DNA from: GCA-2737665 sp044344795
GTDB lineage: Bacteria; Bacteroidota; Bacteroidia; Palsa-965
DNA length: 64,000 bases
Assembly (NCBI GenBank): GCA_044344795.1
Contig: JBIJCF010000006.1
Coordinates: forward strand, 1 to 64,000
Direction: 5' to 3'
Part shown: in pieces, positions 53,311 to 63,552 of the stretch
Numbering within the stretch: the stretch's first letter is position 1
Layout: every line of letters starts with the position of its first letter
Program-made: the position numbers and the translations under genes
The notes under the pieces: model-generated
Told to the model about the DNA's origin: nothing
What the model saw: the letters and a program-made list of their open reading frames with translations, nothing else
The model's database searches: none

Positions 53311-56300
53311 TTACAAACCGATCATGTTCGTGATGTTGGAAGGATTGAATCGTCCGATATTGAACGTGAATCGAATTTGATTACCATATCCTAATCCTAC
53401 TGCGTCGTAATAGTTCTGAATGTCTTGTGACAGCAACACCGGGAAATAAACGTCCATGAAGTTATTGATTACCGCTACTTTCAATCCTGCATTATAAATA
53501 AAAGATTCGCTACCACGACCGTCTTCACCACACATACCGGCATCAGCATATATATGAAATTTATTTAACCACTTGTTTTTGAATGGTAATTCTGCGTCCA
53601 TATTAAACGCAATTAACCAACGAGCACTTTGTCCTACGGGCGAATAAACTTTAAATCCGCCGTCTTGCTCCACCATTTGTTGTGCCAGCAATCCTGTAGT
53701 TTCAGAACGTCCCAAGAACGTGTGGTCATATAGGTAATCGTGGTTACCGATACCTAACGGACCCCAACCGCTCATACGGAAACGATAAGGTCCTGCATTG
53801 GTGGTATCGATGAACATTCCGGCAAATGCTCGGAAATGAATGCCTTTATTGGATTTGTATGTAATAGTGTAATGCCCTTCGATCATCACCTTCGACATGT
53901 TATCACCTTGCTGATAACGAACAGAAACATCGTAAGGATGAATATTGCGTGTATTCTTTAAGCTATACTGTGCTTCATAAAACGCACGTTCTTTATTGCC
54001 GATGTACCAAGTAAAACCTGATAAGTCGTCGCTGTAAATGGTACGTATGTCTTGCGTTTTCAAATAAACACCACGCAACGTTACGCTTTGATTAATCGGA
54101 CTGCGCAAGCGTTTCTTTTTGATGTCAAACGTAATTTCAGGATTTGCTTTCATCCATCGAAGCTCGCGATCAGGAGCTGCATCAAGCGGATGATCAGCAG
54201 GTTTTACCTTGTAATCGTGGAAGGAGTTAAATGTGCCACCGAAACGAATATGTGTAAATACTTTTTCTGGATAAGCATGAAAGAACAAACTTCCATTACC
54301 AACGAGTGAAGAGCTTCCTACACTGTAAAGTGGAACAGCGCGCCATTCTACTTTTTTACCCGGCAATACTTGATTGTACAACGCAGCACCAATCATTAAC
54401 TTGTCGTAGTTGTTCCAGCCTACTGCAGGCGCCCAAAACAGTTGTGTCCGCTCAGGATTATCCAAACTGCCGATGAATTGGAGTTTGAAAGGTTCTGACT
54501 TTTTCACGAGCCCCTTTGTTTTGATGCGGTTATTTTTTCTGTTAATCTCAGGCATATCTTCCGGTTGATCGATGATGAAGTAATCAGCATCAACCATCGG
54601 GAACATTAAATCTTTTTCACCGGTAAATCCTTCATACCACTTTTGACTCACCACTTTTCCGTCTTTCACCGCACATATCAGCACCGGACCTGCAATGTCA
54701 CCTTTATTGACAACTTCTACTTCCCATTCGTTGCCTTCTTTCTCTGCTTCTTTGATTTTATAATCCAACAACTTGGTGGTGCCAATCATATCGTCAAAAA
54801 ACCAACTAAGGTTCTTACCACTCACTTCTTCAAATGTTGCTCGTAAGTCGGAAGGTTGTGGATGCTTGAAGTGCCAACGATCGAAGTAGGTGCGGAAGCA
54901 CTTGTCGTATAATGAGTCGCCGAGGTAACCGCGTAAGTAATCAAAGCAAACTGCCGATTTGGAATACATGATGGCTCCGTAATTGATACCGGTGAAATCA
55001 GCAGAGTGCATTTCACAAGGTTGATCAACATTGGTTCGGGCCACAAAAGAATACAACAAATAGTACTGTGCTTTTTGCTTGTAACGTCCTAAATCAAAAA
55101 TACCTTCAATTGGTTTGTTGTTCACTAATGTGCGTTCAGGATATTTTGTTTCATTGTAACGCAATTCATTAGCAGAATTAATTCCTTCGTCGAGCCATCC
55201 GTGCACACGTTCATTACTACCTAACATACCGTAGAACCAATTGTGTCCGATTTCATGCATGATTACTGTTTCCAATGAAAACGCACTACCTACACCGCCG
55301 ATAACTGTGATGTTAGGATACTCCATTCCGCCTCCCGCACTCAGTGCACCGTCAACAGCGGTAGCATGATTGTAGGCATAATCGCCATTCCACAAGGAAT
55401 AATAATAAATAGCATCATTCAAATATTGAATACCGTCTTTCCACAAATTGCCGTATTGATTGGTAAACATCACCCAAGTGGAAACGGTGCGACCGCTATG
55501 CGGTAATTTAACTTCGCCTTTTAAAACGTGGTAACGCTTGTCGCAAAACCATGCAAAGTCGTGAACGTTTTCCTGATGAAAGTGAATCGTTTTCCATTCG
55601 TTGGATGACGCGGGATATTCTAATTTCTTCTTATCAAAGAACGAAATCGTTTTTGTCTCTTCCGCCTTCTTATTCAGAAAGTCAATCTCTTCCGGATTGT
55701 TTTGAATATCACCAGTTGCTCCTAACACATAGTTCTTCGGTAAAGTGATGTGCACATCATACGTCCCGAACTCCGAATAAAATTCGCCTTGATCTAAATA
55801 GGGCATTTCATTCCAGCCGTTAACATCATAAACGGCAGGTTTCGGATACCATTGTGTGATTTGATATTGTTGATCGATATGTCCTAATCGCGAAAATTTT
55901 CCACTCGGAATTTTCACATGAAAAGGAGTTGTAATGACAATTTTTCCTCCCGGGTTGAGCGGTTGATTCAAGATAATTTTGCAAATGTCGATATGCTCGG
56001 GATGTGCTTCCATTTTTACCGGCGCACCATCTACTTTGAAGTCAAGACTATCAATGTAACCACGTTCTTCATCTTTCGCGTAATAAAAATTCAACTCTCC
56101 ATTTTCAGCGAGTTGTTTGCCTAATGCGGTTTGATTGTTCTTGTATGCATTCGGCCATAAGTGAATGTAGATAAACGTCAACTGATCGGGCGAATTATTC
56201 GTGTATTCCATTTCCTCATAACCGTGCAACTCGTGTTTAACGTCGTTAAGTTTGACTTTGATGTCATACTTAACGAATTGCTGGAAATACGGTTTTTGTG

Positions 56301-56355
56301 CAAGTAAAGACAGGCATGTACTTAACGCAAGTGTAGCAACAAGAATCTTTTTCAT
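53311..56355 (-). CDS. M1 metallopeptidase with probable C-terminal beta barrel
   Basis: 1014 residues. Signal peptide (1-19), M1 N-terminal beta domain, then the zinc site HEIGHNW near 367 with a downstream glutamate in GWLDEGINS, and a helical domain up to about 570. Residues about 640-1014 do not look like an M1 C-domain. They show repeated strand-turn patterns (GWNNYDKLMIGAALYNQ, FTHIRFGGTF, HFRAFAGMFID, GYGNQIRFTFNIGRF), as in an outer-membrane barrel. It may be a peptidase tethered to the outer membrane by its own barrel. Family certain, barrel inferred. Confidence 0.87.
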   Translation of the reverse strand: MKKILVATLALSTCLSLLAQKPYFQQFVKYDIKVKLNDVKHELHGYEEMEYTNNSPDQLTFIYIHLWPNAYKNNQTALGKQLAENGELNFYYAKDEERGYIDSLDFKVDGAPVKMEAHPEHIDICKIILNQPLNPGGKIVITTPFHVKIPSGKFSRLGHIDQQYQITQWYPKPAVYDVNGWNEMPYLDQGEFYSEFGTYDVHITLPKNYVLGATGDIQNNPEEIDFLNKKAEETKTISFFDKKKLEYPASSNEWKTIHFHQENVHDFAWFCDKRYHVLKGEVKLPHSGRTVSTWVMFTNQYGNLWKDGIQYLNDAIYYYSLWNGDYAYNHATAVDGALSAGGGMEYPNITVIGGVGSAFSLETVIMHEIGHNWFYGMLGSNERVHGWLDEGINSANELRYNETKYPERTLVNNKPIEGIFDLGRYKQKAQYYLLYSFVARTNVDQPCEMHSADFTGINYGAIMYSKSAVCFDYLRGYLGDSLYDKCFRTYFDRWHFKHPQPSDLRATFEEVSGKNLSWFFDDMIGTTKLLDYKIKEAEKEGNEWEVEVVNKGDIAGPVLICAVKDGKVVSQKWYEGFTGEKDLMFPMVDADYFIIDQPEDMPEINRKNNRIKTKGLVKKSEPFKLQFIGSLDNPERTQLFWAPAVGWNNYDKLMIGAALYNQVLPGKKVEWRAVPLYSVGSSSLVGNGSLFFHAYPEKVFTHIRFGGTFNSFHDYKVKPADHPLDAAPDRELRWMKANPEITFDIKKKRLRSPINQSVTLRGVYLKTQDIRTIYSDDLSGFTWYIGNKERAFYEAQYSLKNTRNIHPYDVSVRYQQGDNMSKVMIEGHYTITYKSNKGIHFRAFAGMFIDTTNAGPYRFRMSGWGPLGIGNHDYLYDHTFLGRSETTGLLAQQMVEQDGGFKVYSPVGQSARWLIAFNMDAELPFKNKWLNKFHIYADAGMCGEDGRGSESFIYNAGLKVAVINNFMDVYFPVLLSQDIQNYYDAVGLGYGNQIRFTFNIGRFNPSNITNMIGL

Positions 56356-56372
56356 AGTGTGGTTATGGTATA

Positions 56373-57566
56373 CTATTTACGATTGGCAAAAAGTTCATCA
56401 AGGCGCTGACCTAATGCCGGGCCTCTGAGATCGCGATCAATAATTTTTCCTTCTTCATCCAAAAGCAACGTTTTGGGAATTCCCTGAATACGGTACTGTT
56501 GCACAACGGGCGATTGCCAATACATCAAATCGCTGATGTGCCATGGCCAAACTAATCCATCTTTCTTGATGGCCTCTGACCATGCATTTTTTTCTTTGTC
56601 CAGTGAAACACTGAATACATCAAATCCTTTTGATTTGTATTTGTTGTAATTAGCAACTACGTTAGGTAATTCCTGACGGCAAGGTCCACACCAAGATGCC
56701 CAAAAATCGAGCAGTACAATTTTGCCTCGCGTTTCGCTGAGCTTCATTTGCTTTCCTTCAGGGTTGTTCATGATAATATCTGGAGCGACCGATCCTTTAC
56801 AAAAAGGCTTTTCACGATCCACATATTCACGCAACAATTTTACATTCGGAGCTTCAGCAAAATCTTTTTCGATAGCGAGCAAAGTTTTTTCCCAGTACTC
56901 CATGTTATCAAATGGATCCAGTAAGCGCAATGCAGGAATATTTGCAAATGAAGCCGGGTGTGCATCGATGAATGATTTTACCCACGTGATTCCTTCATTA
57001 TTTAGAACAGTAATGCGATCTTGAGTGCTATTGAAAAGTGGTTCGATAACTTCCTTCTCGTATTTACGCATTTCCACGGTATCCTTCATGATTTCAATTT
57101 GTAGTTGAAATGCACGCTGCAAGGAATCCAATCGCCCCATTAACGGTTGGCGTTTCTTTTCGTATTCAGCAAAGTAATTGTTGAATTCTTCAAAGTGTTT
57201 GGTGTCTGCAGTTCCTTCCGTTTTCACCGAGTAGCCGAAATTTTTAATATCAGCAGTTAGTTTGCAGGTGTCACCGGGTTTTAGAATGATAGTAGCGAAC
57301 TGATTCTGATCTTTCGCCACATTGATATTGTAAAAACCTTTGTGCGACAAAGTCGGGCGAAATTCAAAAGAACCGTCTTCACCGGTAATCGTGGAGTCCA
57401 GCACTTTAAAATCACGCTGGCTTACGTCCACTAAATAGATCGTATCACCGGCGCTGTTGGTCAATGTTCCTTTAACAACAGTGTTTCCTCCGGTTCGCTC
57501 GGTTGTGCCTTCTCCACAAGCCCAAACTGCGATGCTAATTCCGAATGCGAAAATTAATTTCTTCAT
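56373..57566 (-). CDS. TlpA/ResA-type thioredoxin lipoprotein with DUF4369
   Basis: 397 residues. Signal peptide with lipobox AVWAC (C17), then a DUF4369 domain (about 27-125), a helical linker (130-235) and a thioredoxin domain (about 250-397) with WCGPC near 290 and cis-Pro in QGIPKTLLL. Periplasmic thiol-disulfide exchange, usually reductive. It lies one base after gatB and 17 before the M1 gene. Confidence 0.9.
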   Translation of the reverse strand: MKKLIFAFGISIAVWACGEGTTERTGGNTVVKGTLTNSAGDTIYLVDVSQRDFKVLDSTITGEDGSFEFRPTLSHKGFYNINVAKDQNQFATIILKPGDTCKLTADIKNFGYSVKTEGTADTKHFEEFNNYFAEYEKKRQPLMGRLDSLQRAFQLQIEIMKDTVEMRKYEKEVIEPLFNSTQDRITVLNNEGITWVKSFIDAHPASFANIPALRLLDPFDNMEYWEKTLLAIEKDFAEAPNVKLLREYVDREKPFCKGSVAPDIIMNNPEGKQMKLSETRGKIVLLDFWASWCGPCRQELPNVVANYNKYKSKGFDVFSVSLDKEKNAWSEAIKKDGLVWPWHISDLMYWQSPVVQQYRIQGIPKTLLLDEEGKIIDRDLRGPALGQRLDELFANRK

Positions 57567-57567
57567 A

Positions 57568-59031
57568 TCAGTTTTGTTCTAGTTCTTTTTTCAATAATTC
57601 AGTAGTGACTTTCGGATCAGCTTTGCCTTTAGAAGCTTTCATTACCTCACCCATGAACATGCCTAACAAGCCCACTTTTCCGCCGCGATATTCCGCGACT
57701 TTTTCCGGGTATTTGGCAACAACTTCTTTCACAACAACCAATAACGTATCGGTGTTACTTTCCTGAATCAAATTGTCGCGCTCCGCAATTGCAAGTGCAG
57801 ACAAATCTTTGTGTTGAACCATTTGCGGGAATATTTTCTGACTGGCAACACTGAAACTCACTTTACCGGAGTCCACTAAAGCAATGAGCTCTGCAAGTCG
57901 ATTTCCTCCAAATGATAATTGAGAAATGTGCATTGCATTTTCATTCAGCCATGATTTGACAGGTCCCATTACCCAGTTGGCAGCAGCTTTTGCGTTGGTT
58001 GTATGTTTCAATACATCTTCGAAGTACAACGCGATTTCTTTGGCATCTGTTAAAACGGACGCATCATAAATAGAGAGCTGTAATTCTTGAGTGTATTTTT
58101 TTACCAATTCATCCGGCAGTGGAGGTAAAGTTGACTTAACTCTTGCAATTTCATTTTCGGTTACAATTACCGGCAACAAATCGGGTTCAGGGAAGTAACG
58201 ATAATCGTTAGCCGCCTCCTTACTTCTTAATGAAAACGTTGTTCCTGAAGGCGCATCAAAACTTCTTGTTTCCGTGTCGATAATTCCGCCTGCTTCGATT
58301 AAATCAATTTGACGAATGATTTCGTGTTCTATGGCTCGTTTCACATTAGAAATCGAGTTCATGTTTTTCACTTCCACTTTGCGACCAAATTCCGGCGCTC
58401 CTTTTTTGCGCACAGAGATATTCGCATCGCAACGCAAAGAACCTTCTTCCATGTTGCCGTCGCAGATATCGAGATAACGCACTAGACGGCGTACTTCGGT
58501 CAAGTATTTGTAGGCTTCGTCGGCACTTCGCAAGTCAGGTTCAGTTACAATTTCAAGCAGCGGAACACCTGCGCGGTTGAGATCCACCAAAGTGTCAGTT
58601 AAGTCTACATCGTGCATACTTTTTCCGGCATCTTCTTCCATGTGAATGCGGTTAATGCCGATGCGCTTCGTTTCAGTTTCACTGAGTTTAATATCTATGT
58701 ATCCGTTCGTGCATATCGGAGTTTTATCCTGTGTGATTTGATAACCTTTCGGCAAATCTGCGTAGAAATAATTTTTTCTGGCGTATTCGTTACGTTCACG
58801 AATTGTGCAATGCGTGGCTAAACCCAAACGTACTGCAAATTCAATTACCGTTTTGTTGGCTAGTGGTAGCGTTCCGGGCAAACCTAACGTTACAGGACTT
58901 ACCAACGTATTGGGCAAAGCGCCGTAAGCAGCTTCATCGTCGCTGTACGCTTTAGTTTTGGTTAAAAGTTGGGTGTGTACTTCGAGGCCGATAACTGCTT
59001 CGTAAGTATCGTATATTGACGTTGTGCTCAT
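57568..59031 (-). CDS. gatB: aspartyl/glutamyl-tRNA amidotransferase subunit B
   Basis: 487 residues. GatB kinase-like domain with AVIGLEVHTQLLTKTKAYSDD at the start, YPDL-type FYADLPKGYQITQDKTPIC, and the C-terminal Yqey domain (about 330-487). It works with GatA and GatC to make Gln-tRNA or Asn-tRNA by transamidation; neither partner is nearby. The 95-base leader has a 10-bp inverted repeat. Confidence 0.96.
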   Translation of the reverse strand: MSTTSIYDTYEAVIGLEVHTQLLTKTKAYSDDEAAYGALPNTLVSPVTLGLPGTLPLANKTVIEFAVRLGLATHCTIRERNEYARKNYFYADLPKGYQITQDKTPICTNGYIDIKLSETETKRIGINRIHMEEDAGKSMHDVDLTDTLVDLNRAGVPLLEIVTEPDLRSADEAYKYLTEVRRLVRYLDICDGNMEEGSLRCDANISVRKKGAPEFGRKVEVKNMNSISNVKRAIEHEIIRQIDLIEAGGIIDTETRSFDAPSGTTFSLRSKEAANDYRYFPEPDLLPVIVTENEIARVKSTLPPLPDELVKKYTQELQLSIYDASVLTDAKEIALYFEDVLKHTTNAKAAANWVMGPVKSWLNENAMHISQLSFGGNRLAELIALVDSGKVSFSVASQKIFPQMVQHKDLSALAIAERDNLIQESNTDTLLVVVKEVVAKYPEKVAEYRGGKVGLLGMFMGEVMKASKGKADPKVTTELLKKELEQN

Positions 59032-59038
59032 TAGTTTA

Positions 59039-59086
59039 TTTAAGACCTGCGAATTTACTGAAAATGCGTGATTTCGAGGTCTTAAA
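59039..59086. repeat. 10-bp inverted repeat in the gatB leader
   Basis: TTTAAGACCT (59039-59048) and AGGTCTTAAA (59077-59086) are perfect complements across 28 bases. On minus the distal arm ends eight bases before the gatB ATG and contains AGG, so folding could hide the ribosome-binding region. Confidence 0.45.
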
Positions 59087-59126
59087 ATACGTGAAGAAGG
59101 TAATTATTCACTGGTGTTTAATGGAG

Positions 59127-60230
59127 TTATGGCACTAACGTAATCCGGTCCAACAAAACATGCAGATCCTGATTCAATACATTGATGAATTCCGTGTCGG
59201 ATTGAACGATTTCCAGAACGAAAAAAGCCTGATTTTTCGCAGAATAAACGTAACACCGTTTAATAAGTAAAATGGATTGATCCTGCTGTGTGATGCGCGA
59301 AGCGACGGTGTATGTATCATAACCTGAGCTTGTTTTGCCGCGCGTTCCGGGATCGGTTAGCGTAGAGCTAATTGCACCGGAATGAAGAATCATGAAATTG
59401 TAGTCAGCTCTGGCGACCAAATGAAAACTATCCTGTAAAACAACTTTCGCATAGCTCATCATTATTCCTTCGCCGGCGTGTTGATGTTCGGGAGTCCAGA
59501 ACAAACATTCCTGCCCGTCGGTTTCTACGCGCATTCCACTTGGAAGACACATGTTCATGTTCCAGGGTTCGAAATTGAAAAATGAACCTATACACGTTTT
59601 GGTTAATTGCAATGAAGCGGGGAAGAACTCATCCTTGCCGGGTTGAACCAGCCAGATATAGTCAAATAAGGCATGGCCCGGACCTTCGCAGAAAAGCCCG
59701 AATTCGTTGTTGCCGGGCTGTACCAAAGTATGTTCGTATACCGGAATATTATTGATAAAATAAAATGATCTGTTTAATTCGTAATTATAATTAATACGCA
59801 AATAGTTAATTCCATCTTTACGAATAGCATCGTGTTGTACCGGCGCAATAACATGTTTGGCTGTATCATCATTCATCACAATTACGATGAATTCATGATT
59901 GGATGTGATGCCGAAGTATTGGTAAGTTGAATCGTTCTCGTAGCCTAACATAATTCCGGCTGAATTTTTCCCGTTAACTGAGGTATAGGAAATTCCACAT
60001 TCAGCACGGAATGACTTGTTGGCAGTAATTGCAACATGGAGAAAGGAACTCCAGGTTTTTTCGTTGTTGGTTTTTACTGATAGAAATCCTTGCGTTAGTT
60101 CGGTATGAAAATCTGAAGTTTTTTGTAAGGTCCAGTTATTTGAATTATCCGAAAAGCCATCAAAAGAATTAAATTGTGCCCACAGCATAGAATTAACAAG
60201 AAACAAGAAAAGAAGAAGGTGGTAGCGCAT
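59127..60230 (-). CDS. secreted unknown protein, LamG-like
   Basis: 367 residues with signal peptide (MRYHLLLFLFLVNSMLWAQ). Residues about 20-195 have a concanavalin/LamG-like strand pattern (WTLQKTSDFHTELTQGFLSVKTNN, NSFRAECGISY, FGLFCEGPGHALFDYIWL). The C-terminal half is different and unknown. No sorting domain. Its ATG overlaps the radical SAM gene's stop by one base, so the two are coupled. Confidence 0.75.
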   Translation of the reverse strand: MRYHLLLFLFLVNSMLWAQFNSFDGFSDNSNNWTLQKTSDFHTELTQGFLSVKTNNEKTWSSFLHVAITANKSFRAECGISYTSVNGKNSAGIMLGYENDSTYQYFGITSNHEFIVIVMNDDTAKHVIAPVQHDAIRKDGINYLRINYNYELNRSFYFINNIPVYEHTLVQPGNNEFGLFCEGPGHALFDYIWLVQPGKDEFFPASLQLTKTCIGSFFNFEPWNMNMCLPSGMRVETDGQECLFWTPEHQHAGEGIMMSYAKVVLQDSFHLVARADYNFMILHSGAISSTLTDPGTRGKTSSGYDTYTVASRITQQDQSILLIKRCYVYSAKNQAFFVLEIVQSDTEFINVLNQDLHVLLDRITLVP

Positions 60231-61303
60231 TAAAACAATGATAGTTGTGGATTTCCCGCATCCGGATTAAAGTCGGATAGGTTCCAGTTCATTTTATTTT
60301 TATTTAAATTCAATTTATGTGTAAGTATGGTAAATTGTCTGTTTAAAGTTTCTGCCAACGGCCCTTCACCTTTCATCCGCACGTTATATCTGCTATCGTT
60401 CACTTGTCCGCCGTGTAACTCTTTAATCTGATTCCAAACTTTGTCGCTTCTGTCGGGAAAGTAATTGTCTAGCCAATTTCTAAAAAGTGGTGCAACTTGA
60501 CCGTTTAAACGAATCATGTTAAAAGACGCAGTTGTAGCTCCCGAGTTGGCTGCCTGTTGCAAAACTTCCGGCATTTCGTGACTGTTTAAGGCAGGAATTA
60601 CGGGGGCAAACAGCACGCCGGTTGGAATTCCCGCTTGGCTCAGAGTTCGAATGGTATCTATGCGTTGCGCGTATGTGGAGGTTCTGGGTTCCATTTTCCG
60701 ACGCAAATTTTCGTCCACGCCGGTTACGCTTATCATGACCATTACCAGGCGATTTTGCGCCATCTCTGACAAGATGTCGATATCGCGTTTGATTAAGGCG
60801 TTTTTAGTGATGAGGGCAACGGGATGTTTAAATTTTAGAAAAACTTCAAGAAGTTGACGGGTAATTTTTAGTTCCCGCTCTGCAGGTTGGTAACAATCTG
60901 TATTGCCCGAGAACATTACAGGTTGTGGCGTGTGATTTTTGTTGGATAATTCTTTAATTAATAATTCCGGAGCATTTTTTTTGACAATAATTTTTCGTTC
61001 AAAATCGAGTCCGGCACTGAGGCCCCAATATTCATGCGTATTTCTTGCGTAGCAATATACGCAGCCGTGCTCACAGCCTTGATAAGGATTAATTGATAGC
61101 GGAAATAAATCAGGCGAGGAAACTTTGTTTAAGATAGTTTTGGGGAACGTTTCCATTAAAGTGGTTCGTTCGTCCATTAGCAAAGGTTCTTCACCTTCAT
61201 AAGCTAATGTCTGTGATTTCTCAAAACGATTGTGCGGATTAAATCCGGCGCCTGTTCCTCGGAAGCTGCTGTAATTTTGTACATCATCGTTTTGATCCGA
61301 CAC
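60230..61303 (-). CDS. SPL-like radical SAM protein, PA0069 family
   Basis: 357 residues. Radical SAM cluster CEHGCVYCYAR (C77, C81, C84) as in spore photoproduct lyase relatives; SINPYQG just upstream is typical of the PA0069/Rv2578c subgroup. No SPASM cluster. Role unknown; DNA repair has been suggested only by resemblance to SplB. It overlaps the secreted gene downstream and starts two bases after the choice-of-anchor B gene. Confidence 0.87.
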   Translation of the reverse strand: MSDQNDDVQNYSSFRGTGAGFNPHNRFEKSQTLAYEGEEPLLMDERTTLMETFPKTILNKVSSPDLFPLSINPYQGCEHGCVYCYARNTHEYWGLSAGLDFERKIIVKKNAPELLIKELSNKNHTPQPVMFSGNTDCYQPAERELKITRQLLEVFLKFKHPVALITKNALIKRDIDILSEMAQNRLVMVMISVTGVDENLRRKMEPRTSTYAQRIDTIRTLSQAGIPTGVLFAPVIPALNSHEMPEVLQQAANSGATTASFNMIRLNGQVAPLFRNWLDNYFPDRSDKVWNQIKELHGGQVNDSRYNVRMKGEGPLAETLNRQFTILTHKLNLNKNKMNWNLSDFNPDAGNPQLSLF

Positions 61304-61305
61304 GT

Positions 61306-62721
61306 CTATTTGGTTTTAATCAACTGTGTGGAAGAGCGGAACGTGCTTCCGGAAATGATAATGTGATAAGCTCCGGGCGTTAAAAATCCTGCTTTTACTT
61401 CCAGTAACGAAGTGCCTGCAGATTGGAATGAAGAGCCTGTCATTACTTCACGACCACTGACATCCACAATGCTGTAGCGCACGTTTTGTGCCTCGGGCAG
61501 TTCAATACTTACTGAGAAATTCTCGTTGAACGGATTGGGGTATGCAGCAACAGCAACAGATCCTTGATGCTCCGGTGTACTTGCCAAAATGGCCTGAGAA
61601 ATATCAAGTACATACAATCCGTTTTGCATGTCCGAAGCGATCAGTAAGCCCGACGGTAAATCGGTATAAGCACCCCAACAACCGTGATAGTTAGCAGTAT
61701 AATTAGGTGCGTTCACTAATGTGTCGGTGTCGAAATAACCGATGCGAACAACATTATAAGGATCTGTGATGTTAAAAATTTGAACGCCGTCGGTGTAATT
61801 CGCCCCAATTAAAACATCGTTGCCGATGATATATGGATTATGTGGTGTATTTCCTTGATTGGAGCGGAACACGGATGTTACTGTGATGTTACCCAAATTA
61901 GAAACATCAACCGCTTTTACACCACGTCCATCAGGAACTTCATCCATAAATATGAGCGTGTTTCCGTTTCCTGTGAGAAATGAACTGTGGTTATAGCCTT
62001 GTTCCGGATAACTAGTTAATCGAGCTAATTCGGTAAACGTATTCGCCAGCGTATCAAATTTGTAAATAAATAATCCGTCAAAGCCTCCTGATACATAACA
62101 CGTGTCATTACGAATAAACATGTCGTGAACGGTTGCCGGTGTCGTATAGAATTGATCTAGTGTAGCAAGTAATTGAGGTTGTTCCGGATTTGCTAAACTG
62201 TAAACTGCCATGGAGTAGTACTGTGAATTTCCTACAAGCGTAACGCTGCCTCCATATAGTTTGTCACCATCTACGTATATCGTATGGCAACGCTCAAAGT
62301 ACGTCGTGCCATCGTGAATTACGTGAATAGAGTCGGGTAGATATTGCAAGTCTACAATTTGAAAAGCATTGCTTCCACCATCATCACTCACGATATAGCA
62401 GTAGTTTTTATAAGTCTTTACTTCATGCCAGATATGATCTTGCTGGCGTCCCGGTAAATAACCAACCTGTACAGGAGCAGCAGGATTCGTTACGTCAATA
62501 AAATAACAACCCGTTGATGATCCCATGATAGCATATTCTCTATTCGTAGAGTCATCGTGCCAACCCCAGATACCCTGAAAGCGTATGCCATACACCGGCT
62601 CTGACGGTTCTGTAGCATTTACCCAGTGTCCGACTAATGAAATATTTTGTGAACTGTAATTTTGTGCAATTGCACCCAATGAAAGCAAACAAACAAACGC
62701 GAGCGCGGTTATTAATTTCAT
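61306..62721 (-). CDS. choice-of-anchor B family protein with T9SS sorting domain
   Basis: 471 residues, signal peptide (1-19, LLSLGAIAQ), then an LVIvd/choice-of-anchor B beta-propeller (about 25-385, with YFIDVTNPAAPVQVGYLPG, QIVDLQ and QIFNITDPYNVVRIGYFD repeats). The last 75 residues (AVAAYPNPFNENFSVSI ... STQLIKTK) are a por-type sorting domain. Surface-attached; ligand unknown. Confidence 0.86.
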   Translation of the reverse strand: MKLITALAFVCLLSLGAIAQNYSSQNISLVGHWVNATEPSEPVYGIRFQGIWGWHDDSTNREYAIMGSSTGCYFIDVTNPAAPVQVGYLPGRQQDHIWHEVKTYKNYCYIVSDDGGSNAFQIVDLQYLPDSIHVIHDGTTYFERCHTIYVDGDKLYGGSVTLVGNSQYYSMAVYSLANPEQPQLLATLDQFYTTPATVHDMFIRNDTCYVSGGFDGLFIYKFDTLANTFTELARLTSYPEQGYNHSSFLTGNGNTLIFMDEVPDGRGVKAVDVSNLGNITVTSVFRSNQGNTPHNPYIIGNDVLIGANYTDGVQIFNITDPYNVVRIGYFDTDTLVNAPNYTANYHGCWGAYTDLPSGLLIASDMQNGLYVLDISQAILASTPEHQGSVAVAAYPNPFNENFSVSIELPEAQNVRYSIVDVSGREVMTGSSFQSAGTSLLEVKAGFLTPGAYHIIISGSTFRSSTQLIKTK

Positions 62722-62730
62722 AATAGTTAT

Positions 62731-63552
62731 TTATAGACGTGAAATCATTTCTTTCATTAAGCCGGTCATTTTCTTCTCGGCAACCAGCGCTACTTTTTGT
62801 ACTTCTTCGTGAGTAACCTCTAAAATTTTTCCCGGAACTCCAAGATCCGTAATTACAGAAATACCGAATACAGGAATATTCATGTGACGTGCAGCAATAA
62901 CTTCAGGAACAGTACTCATTCCAACTGTATCAGCCCCAAGCACACGAATGAATTTGTACTCTGCCGGTGTTTCAAATGTTGGACCACTCAATCCCGCATA
63001 AACACCTTGTTGTGTGGAAATGCCCAATTCTCCGGCAATTTGTTTGCACAAGGCAATCATTGATTTATCATACGCTTCACTCATGTCCGGAAAGCGCGGC
63101 CCGAAACGCTTGTCGTTAGGACCAATCAGCGGATTAGACGGGAAAAGGTTAATGTGATCATCGATAATCATTAAGTCACCGATTTCGAAATTCGGATTAA
63201 CTCCTCCGCTGGCGTTAGAAACAAACAGGCGTTTAATTCCTAAAAATTTCATGACACGCACTGGGAATACCACCTGTTGCATATCGTATCCCTCGTAGTA
63301 GTGAAAGCGTCCCTGCATGGCTACCACTTTTTTGCCACTCAGTATTCCGAAAATTAATTTCCCGGAATGCCCTTCTACAGTGGAAACCGGAAAGTTGGGA
63401 ATGGTGTCGTAAGGCAACACATGTTCTGCTTGTATTTCGTGAACAAGTCCGCCAAGTCCTGTTCCCAAGATGATTCCTGTTTCAGGTGTAAATCCGTTTG
63501 TTTTTTCTTTTATGAATGCGGCAGTTGCTTCAATGGTTTCGTAAGAGATCAT
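62731..63552 (-). CDS. purine-nucleoside phosphorylase, class II trimeric
   Basis: 273 residues from the ATG at 63552 (MISYETIEATAAFIKEK); an in-frame upstream start at 63603 adds 17 unlikely residues. GTGLGGLVHEI, VEGHSGKL, FHYYEGYD and TVGMSTVPEVIAARHMN identify the phosphate- and purine-binding sites. Salvages guanosine/inosine. It overlaps the lpxK 3' end by 23 bases, so it is translationally linked. Confidence 0.93.
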   Translation of the reverse strand: MISYETIEATAAFIKEKTNGFTPETGIILGTGLGGLVHEIQAEHVLPYDTIPNFPVSTVEGHSGKLIFGILSGKKVVAMQGRFHYYEGYDMQQVVFPVRVMKFLGIKRLFVSNASGGVNPNFEIGDLMIIDDHINLFPSNPLIGPNDKRFGPRFPDMSEAYDKSMIALCKQIAGELGISTQQGVYAGLSGPTFETPAEYKFIRVLGADTVGMSTVPEVIAARHMNIPVFGISVITDLGVPGKILEVTHEEVQKVALVAEKKMTGLMKEMISRL

